The notes beneath the pieces are model-generated. The model worked only from the letters and a program-made list of their open reading frames with translations, was not told the origin of the DNA and did no database searches. Source: Allobosea sp. LC85 (GTDB lineage: Bacteria > Pseudomonadota > Alphaproteobacteria > Rhizobiales > Beijerinckiaceae). From it: a DNA stretch of 64,000 nucleotides. Shown here one piece after another: positions 59,819-64,000 of this stretch; the first letter of the stretch is position 1, and every line of letters begins with the position of its first letter. The position numbers were made by a program, and so were the translations under genes. The stretch lies in the NCBI RefSeq assembly GCF_000735605.1, contig NZ_JPKG01000063.1:21866-85865 (forward strand). Direction: 5' to 3'.

Positions 59819-61024
59819 TCAGGCGATCTTGGCGAGGACGATCTTCCCGCCCTGGACCTGCTCGTAGCGGAACTTCGAGTCGCTGATGTCGCCGGTCTCG
59901 GTGAAATCGCACGGCCCGCTGGCGCCGTCATAGTCGACAGGCTGCTTGGCTGCGATCGCCTTCAGACCGTCAACGGCATTGTCGATCTTGGCACCACCCG
60001 GCGCCTGGCTGACCTTGCGGATCGAGTCCTTGATCGCCGTACCGGAGGCATCGCCGGCAAGCGCGATCGCCATCAGAATCAGGTTGATCTGGTCATAGAT
60101 CTGCGTGGTGTAGGGATCGGGCGAAGGCACGCCGATCAGCTTGACCAGGCGCTCATAGGCCTTCGAGCCTTCCGCCGACGAGGGCGAGATGGTGTAGGTC
60201 TTGTCGACGACATCGGCTGGAACGCTGTCGACCAGCTTCTGGTTCACCGAATAGCCGAAGGCGACCTTGAGGCCGCCGAAGCCGGCGCGGAACAGGTCCT
60301 TCAGCATCACGGCGGTGTCGGGCGTATAGCCGCCAAACACGACCGCGTCGGGCTTGAAGCGGAGCACCTCGTCGATCTCGGTGCGGTAGGCCGGCTTCTT
60401 GTCGTCATAGATCAGGGATGCCGTCTCGCCGCCACCCTTCTTCACCGCCTCGGTGATATTGTCGAACTGGCTCTTGGCGAAGGGCGTCTGCGGCGACAGG
60501 AAGAAGACGCGCTTGGCCTTCTCGGCGATGACGAACTCTCCGAATTTGCGGCCCTGCAGCGTGGTGGTGGGCTGCGTGCGGATCAGATAGCCCTGATGCG
60601 GCAACTGCGTGATCGAATCCGCGCCGGAGACGGTCGCGAGGAAGGTCTTCGATTCCCAGCAAAGCGGTGCGACCGCCGTCGTGACCGAGGAGGCCCAGGT
60701 GCCAAGAATGGCCGAGACCTTGTCGACGTCGATCAGCTTGCGCGCCGCACGGACGCCGGCTTCCGGATTGGTCTGGTCGTCCTCCGAGATCAGCTCGATC
60801 TTGCGCCCGAGCACGCCACCTGCCGCATTCACCTCATCGATGACGGCCTTGACCGCCTTGACCATCACCGGGCCATAGGGGCCGCCCGAACCGGTCAACG
60901 GCGTCAGGGTGCCAATCCTGATCGGCGCACCCTGGGCGAGCGCGAGCTTCGGTAGCGCACCGATGCCGGCAAGCGCGGCGGCGCCCGCCAGAAGCGTCCG
61001 GCGGTTCGTCATGAAATCGGCCAT
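59819..61024 (-). CDS. Branched-chain amino acid-type ABC substrate-binding protein
   Basis: 401 residues from ATG 61024. The leader TNRRTLLAGAAALAGIGALP has a twin-Arg pattern (RR), so Tat export is possible; cleavage is near LALAQG. Mature part: IRIGTLTPLTGSGGPYGPVM, VNAAGGVLGRKIELISEDDQTNP and GTWASSVTTAVAPLC, a LivJ/urea-type binding fold. Longer upstream frame (to 61198) belongs to the livF region. It binds an amino acid or amide derivative for livHMGF. Confidence 0.92.
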   Translation of the reverse strand: MADFMTNRRTLLAGAAALAGIGALPKLALAQGAPIRIGTLTPLTGSGGPYGPVMVKAVKAVIDEVNAAGGVLGRKIELISEDDQTNPEAGVRAARKLIDVDKVSAILGTWASSVTTAVAPLCWESKTFLATVSGADSITQLPHQGYLIRTQPTTTLQGRKFGEFVIAEKAKRVFFLSPQTPFAKSQFDNITEAVKKGGGETASLIYDDKKPAYRTEIDEVLRFKPDAVVFGGYTPDTAVMLKDLFRAGFGGLKVAFGYSVNQKLVDSVPADVVDKTYTISPSSAEGSKAYERLVKLIGVPSPDPYTTQIYDQINLILMAIALAGDASGTAIKDSIRKVSQAPGGAKIDNAVDGLKAIAAKQPVDYDGASGPCDFTETGDISDSKFRYEQVQGGKIVLAKIA

Positions 61025-61070
61025 GGTGATCCCCTTGTCTTGTGTTTCTTGAACTGCGTCGGCGTCGGCT

Positions 61071-61796
61071 TCAGCCGCCCAGGAAGAGGCGGCGGATATC
61101 GGGGTCGGCGGCGAGGGCAGGCCCCGCCCCCTCCCGGCTGTTGCGGCCGGAAACGAGCACATAGCCTCGCGTCGAGATTTCGAGTGCCTCGAGCGCATGC
61201 TGTTCGACCATCAGGATCGGCAGGCCGCCCCTGTTCAGGGCGACGATCGCCTCGAACAGTTCATCGGCCGCCTTGGGCGAGAGCCCGGCTGTCGGCTCAT
61301 CGAGCAGCAGCAGGCTCGGCGCATTCATCAGCCCCATCGCCATCGCCAGGATCTGGCGCTGTCCACCCGACAGCGTCCGCGCCAACGCACGCCGCTTCTC
61401 GGCCAACATCGGATAGCGCTGATACATCTCCTCGCTGCGTGTCCTGACCCCGCCTGGATCCTGGAAGCCGCTGATCTCCAGATTCTCGGCGACCGTCATC
61501 GCACCAAAGACATTGCGTTCCTGCGGGACGAAGCCGATGCCGGCCCGCGCCCGGCCAAGCGCGTTCGCAGCCGTGACGTCCGCGCCGTTCAGGCTGATCT
61601 GGCCCTTGCGTGCCGCAACCAGCCCCGCGATGGTCTTGAGCAAGGTCGATTTACCCGCTCCGTTCGGCCCGATGATCGAAACGATCTCGCTGGGCGCGAC
61701 CGTGAGCGACGTGCCCTTGAGAATTTCTTCGGCGGCGCCATAGCCGGCGACAACACCTTCGACCGAGAGCAGGGCGGTGCCCCGCGCAACGCTCAA
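61071..61796 (-). CDS. livF: Branched-chain amino acid-type ABC ATPase
   Basis: 241 residues from TTG 61796, which overlaps the livG stop (TTGA). Walker A GPNGAGKST, LSGGQRQILAMAMGLM and LLLLDEPTAGLSP. LivF pairs with LivG to power the importer. Confidence 0.93.
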   Translation of the reverse strand: MSVARGTALLSVEGVVAGYGAAEEILKGTSLTVAPSEIVSIIGPNGAGKSTLLKTIAGLVAARKGQISLNGADVTAANALGRARAGIGFVPQERNVFGAMTVAENLEISGFQDPGGVRTRSEEMYQRYPMLAEKRRALARTLSGGQRQILAMAMGLMNAPSLLLLDEPTAGLSPKAADELFEAIVALNRGGLPILMVEQHALEALEISTRGYVLVSGRNSREGAGPALAADPDIRRLFLGG

Positions 61797-62557
61797 TGCC
61801 GCCTCCCGAGATAGGCTTCCTGCACCCGGATATCGGAGGCAACCTCCTCGAACGAGCCCTGGGTCAGGGTCTTGCCCTCGGCCATCACGACGACCGGTTG
61901 GCAGAGGCGCTTGATCAGCGCCATGTCATGCTCGATCAGGCAAATCGTCAGGCCTTCGCGGTTGAGCCCGACGAGATGTTCGGCGATTTCGTCGGCCAGG
62001 CTCGGATTGACGCCGGCCATCGGCTCGTCGAGCAGCAGGATCTTGGGCCTGGCCATCAGGGCCCGCCCGATCTCGACCAGTTTCTTCTGGCCGCCGGACA
62101 GAGCCGTGACCGGATTATCCAGCACGTGGTCGAGCTTCAGCCGACGGGCAATCTCGAAGGCGCGCCCGGCCAGTTCGGCTTCGCGGCGGCGTGCGGCGGC
62201 GGAGCCGAACAACCCCGCGAGCAGATTTTCGCCGGGCTGATCCGCGCCATAGAGCATCAGATGCTGGAAGACGCTGAGCTTGGGAAATCCCCGCGCCAGC
62301 TGAAAGGTCCGCACCAGGCCCGCGGCAACGAGTTCTTCCGGAGGCAGACCCGTGGCATCCTTCGACCCCAGCGCGACGCTGCCACCCTTGGGGCGGTAAA
62401 GGCCCGAAACGGAATTGAACAAGGTCGACTTGCCGGCGCCATTTGGACCGATCAAGCCGGTAAAGCTTCCGGCCGGCACGGCGAGATCGACGCCGCGAAG
62501 CACATGCACGCCGTAGAAGTCGAGCTTCAGGTCGGTGACCGTGAGGAGCGGCGTCAT
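61793..62557 (-). CDS. livG: Branched-chain amino acid-type ABC ATPase
   Basis: 254 residues from ATG 62557, which overlaps the TetR stop (ATGA). LIGPNGAGKSTLFN, LVRTFQLARGFPKLSVF, LSGGQKKLVEIGRALM, ILLLDEPMAGVNP and IEHDM mark LivG. The order here is tetR-livG-livF-binding protein-livH-livM. Confidence 0.93.
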   Translation of the reverse strand: MTPLLTVTDLKLDFYGVHVLRGVDLAVPAGSFTGLIGPNGAGKSTLFNSVSGLYRPKGGSVALGSKDATGLPPEELVAAGLVRTFQLARGFPKLSVFQHLMLYGADQPGENLLAGLFGSAAARRREAELAGRAFEIARRLKLDHVLDNPVTALSGGQKKLVEIGRALMARPKILLLDEPMAGVNPSLADEIAEHLVGLNREGLTICLIEHDMALIKRLCQPVVVMAEGKTLTQGSFEEVASDIRVQEAYLGRRH

Positions 62558-63207
62558 GTAACCTGTGCCCCTGCAACGGCCTGCCGCGAAAGCGGGGACT
62601 GGGTCGGAAAGTGCTGGCGGACCTGGAGCTTCCAGAAGTCCAGCATCTCGGCGAAGTAGGCGGGGTCCTTCCGCAGCACGGTCTGGGCGATCATGCCGCG
62701 CACGAGGCACATGGTGGCGTTCATCACGACGCGGGTATGGTCCGGATCGACCTTGGTGCGGGCCGCAAGTGCAGTCCAGACCGCGTCCAGGCCAGCATGG
62801 AATTCGCGCACCACGGGTACGAGATCAGCCCGGAACTCGTCATTGTGACGTGCCTCCGGCAGGAACTCCATGGTCACATAGAACAGCCGGTCCGACATCA
62901 TTTGCCAGATGTAGTCGACGATCTCGTCGCTGGAGCCGCCCCGCTCGGCAAACGCTTCGGCGAAACGATGCAGGTTTCGCGATGAACGCCCGAGCAGATC
63001 GGCGACAGACGCCGTGATGATCGCCTCGCGCCCGGCAAAGTGATGAGTGAGTGCGCCCCGCGACACGCCGGCAGCCCGGGCAATTTCGGGTGTGGTCGTG
63101 CGAGCGAGCCCGCGGTCATGCATCAAGTCGATCGTCGCATGCATCAGCCGCGCCGAGGTTTCCGCGCTGCGTTCCTTCTGCGATCGCCTCCGGCCGGTTA
63201 CGGTCAA
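62554..63207 (-). CDS. TetR family regulator of the liv-type operon
   Basis: 217 residues from TTG 63207, preferred because GGAGGAG is 6 bases upstream; ATG 63252 (232 residues) is an alternative without a visible Shine-Dalgarno. The HTH is ATIDLMHDRGLARTTTPEIARAAGVSRGALTHHFAGRE; the rest is a helical ligand domain. It is the first gene of the operon and overlaps livG by 4 bases, so it is likely autoregulated through the palindrome at 63257-63274. The inducer would be the importer's solute or a product. Confidence 0.88.
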   Translation of the reverse strand: MTVTGRRRSQKERSAETSARLMHATIDLMHDRGLARTTTPEIARAAGVSRGALTHHFAGREAIITASVADLLGRSSRNLHRFAEAFAERGGSSDEIVDYIWQMMSDRLFYVTMEFLPEARHNDEFRADLVPVVREFHAGLDAVWTALAARTKVDPDHTRVVMNATMCLVRGMIAQTVLRKDPAYFAEMLDFWKLQVRQHFPTQSPLSRQAVAGAQVT

Positions 63208-63256
63208 GCCGCGCTCCTCCACTCTGAGCCGGGCGCGAGCCTGTGACCGCATTTAC

Positions 63257-63274
63257 AAACAGTCAAGACTGTTT
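63257..63274. promoter_or_regulatory. Palindromic operator in front of tetR-livGF
   Basis: AAACAGTCAAGACTGTTT is a perfect inverted repeat with 8-base arms, 49 bases before the TTG start of the TetR gene (4 bases before the alternative ATG). It is the sole strong palindrome in the divergent gap with the YjbR gene. ACAGTC-type half-sites are frequent for TetR regulators. Function inferred from position. Confidence 0.75.
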
Positions 63275-63379
63275 CTACGGGAGTCAGGTTGCCTGCATTG
63301 CAGCGAAGCGGCATGACAACCTGAGGACCTGGTCGGAGGTACGGCCAGCCTGTCCGCGGATCCTGCAGGGAGCCATGGC

Positions 63380-63715
63380 ATGTCGTTCAGCTGGGATGAG
63401 GCCGTCGCTTATGCGCTGACACTTCCGGACACGGAGATTTCGACGAGCTACGGTATGCCTGCGATCAAGGTGAACGGCCGCACCTTTCTGTCGCCTGGGC
63501 ACGAGGCCGGTTCGTTCTGCATCTCGATCGATCGCGACACAGTCGCGATGCTGATGGAGTTTGCGCCTGCCACATACTGGCAAACTGCGCATTATGTCGG
63601 GTGGCCGGCGGTCCTGGTCCGCGAGAATGGCCCGGATCCCGAGCATGTCCGCGCGTTGATCAATCGCGCGCGGGACTGGAACGCGGCGCGCCCGCGCTTG
63701 CGGGTGAAGCGGTAG
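63380..63715 (+). CDS. MmcQ/YjbR family protein
   Basis: 111 residues from ATG 63380. The family pattern is SFSWDEAVAYALTLPDTEISTSYGMPAIKVNGRTFLS and ATYWQTAHYVGWPAVLVRE; a CyaY-like DNA-binding fold is known for structures of this family. Function is unknown. Divergent from the liv operon. Confidence 0.85.
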   Translation: MSFSWDEAVAYALTLPDTEISTSYGMPAIKVNGRTFLSPGHEAGSFCISIDRDTVAMLMEFAPATYWQTAHYVGWPAVLVRENGPDPEHVRALINRARDWNAARPRLRVKR

Positions 63716-63881
63716 CGGGTCATGGCGCGACGCCGGTGTGGTCCATTGGGGCCATGTCCAGGCCGATCGGCTGGATCATGGCGATCCCGCGCGTCGGGCC
63801 CGGCGCTCAGGCGCTTCTGGTTCTGGAACGGGCGCACCCCGCGTCCTGGGGAGGCGGGGTTTGAGATCGTCTTGGGAGGTT

Positions 63882-63958
<77 letters not shown>

Positions 63959-64000
63959 GTAAGTGGGAACGCGGCGCCGAGGGGTGAGCCTCGGGCGCCG

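Noticed and set aside
63836..63860. Terminator hairpin after the tRNA gene
   Set aside because: ACCCCGC / GCGGGGT arms exist, but there is no T-run on the tRNA strand; too weak to list.

Overview
The window looks like chromosomal DNA of a high-GC alphaproteobacterium of the order Hyphomicrobiales (Rhizobiales); a Bosea-like genus is my best guess from gene style and content (inference, not tested). Supporting signs are the sdhCDAB order, an ethylmalonyl-CoA-pathway mesaconyl-CoA hydratase, the rsmB / heparinase-like / purH neighbourhood, an SDHAF4-type DUF1674 protein, many ABC importers, tight ATGA/GTGA/TTGA overlaps and frequent non-ATG starts. No prophage, transposase, rRNA or CRISPR array is visible. 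No gene-free stretch exceeds about 300 bases.

Layout. 1-2.6 kb: a TetR gene cut by the window edge with a perfect 24-bp palindrome at its start, then a glutamine amidotransferase overlapping a DadA-like FAD oxidoreductase. 2.8-6.2 kb: sdhCDAB on the minus strand. 6.4-11 kb: mesaconyl-CoA hydratase, a DUF429/PLP-dehydratase fusion, a CitE-like CoA-ester lyase and inorganic pyrophosphatase. 11-13.3 kb: a small phosphatase and a flippase-like protein. 13.5-20 kb: two convergent operons, one with an ornithine-cyclodeaminase-family protein plus a signal-less PhnD-like protein, the other with a quaternary-amine-type ABC importer containing a histidine-ammonia-lyase-family protein that has lost its MIO triad. 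20-27.3 kb: a heme uptake and degradation island (TonB receptor, IsdG-type oxygenase, HutX, HmuTUV). 27.3-29.6 kb: tryptophan 2,3-dioxygenase and a kynureninase-like PLP enzyme behind a 14-bp-arm palindrome.

29.7-44.7 kb is mostly housekeeping: L,D-transpeptidase, hydroxyacid dehydrogenase, DUF2853, Cfa, SDHAF4-like, HtpX, RsmB, heparinase-like, PurH, LtrA, a small membrane protein, YbaK, DUF72, an opine-dehydrogenase-like protein and a pair of AhpD/CMD-type proteins. 44.8-53.9 kb: a PgtCBA-like periplasmic sensor, histidine kinase and sigma-54 response regulator, followed by a near-consensus sigma-54 promoter and a complete ABC importer whose binding protein is a paralogue of the sensor. 54-56 kb: an M20-type amidase and a second YbaK protein. 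56.3-63.2 kb: a TetR-controlled branched-chain-amino-acid-type ABC operon (livGF, binding protein, livHM) followed by a GAF protein and an amidohydrolase. The window closes with a YjbR/MmcQ protein and an initiator tRNA-fMet.

How it works together. The window is dominated by nutrient capture coupled to catabolism: each importer sits with its own enzymes or regulator. The most unusual parts are the MIO-less ammonia-lyase homologue embedded in a quaternary-amine importer (15.3-20 kb), the paralogous sensor/transporter pair with a sigma-54 promoter (44.8-54 kb), and the in-frame DUF429-dehydratase fusion (7.6-9.3 kb). A dispersed palindromic repeat occurs three times after stop codons.
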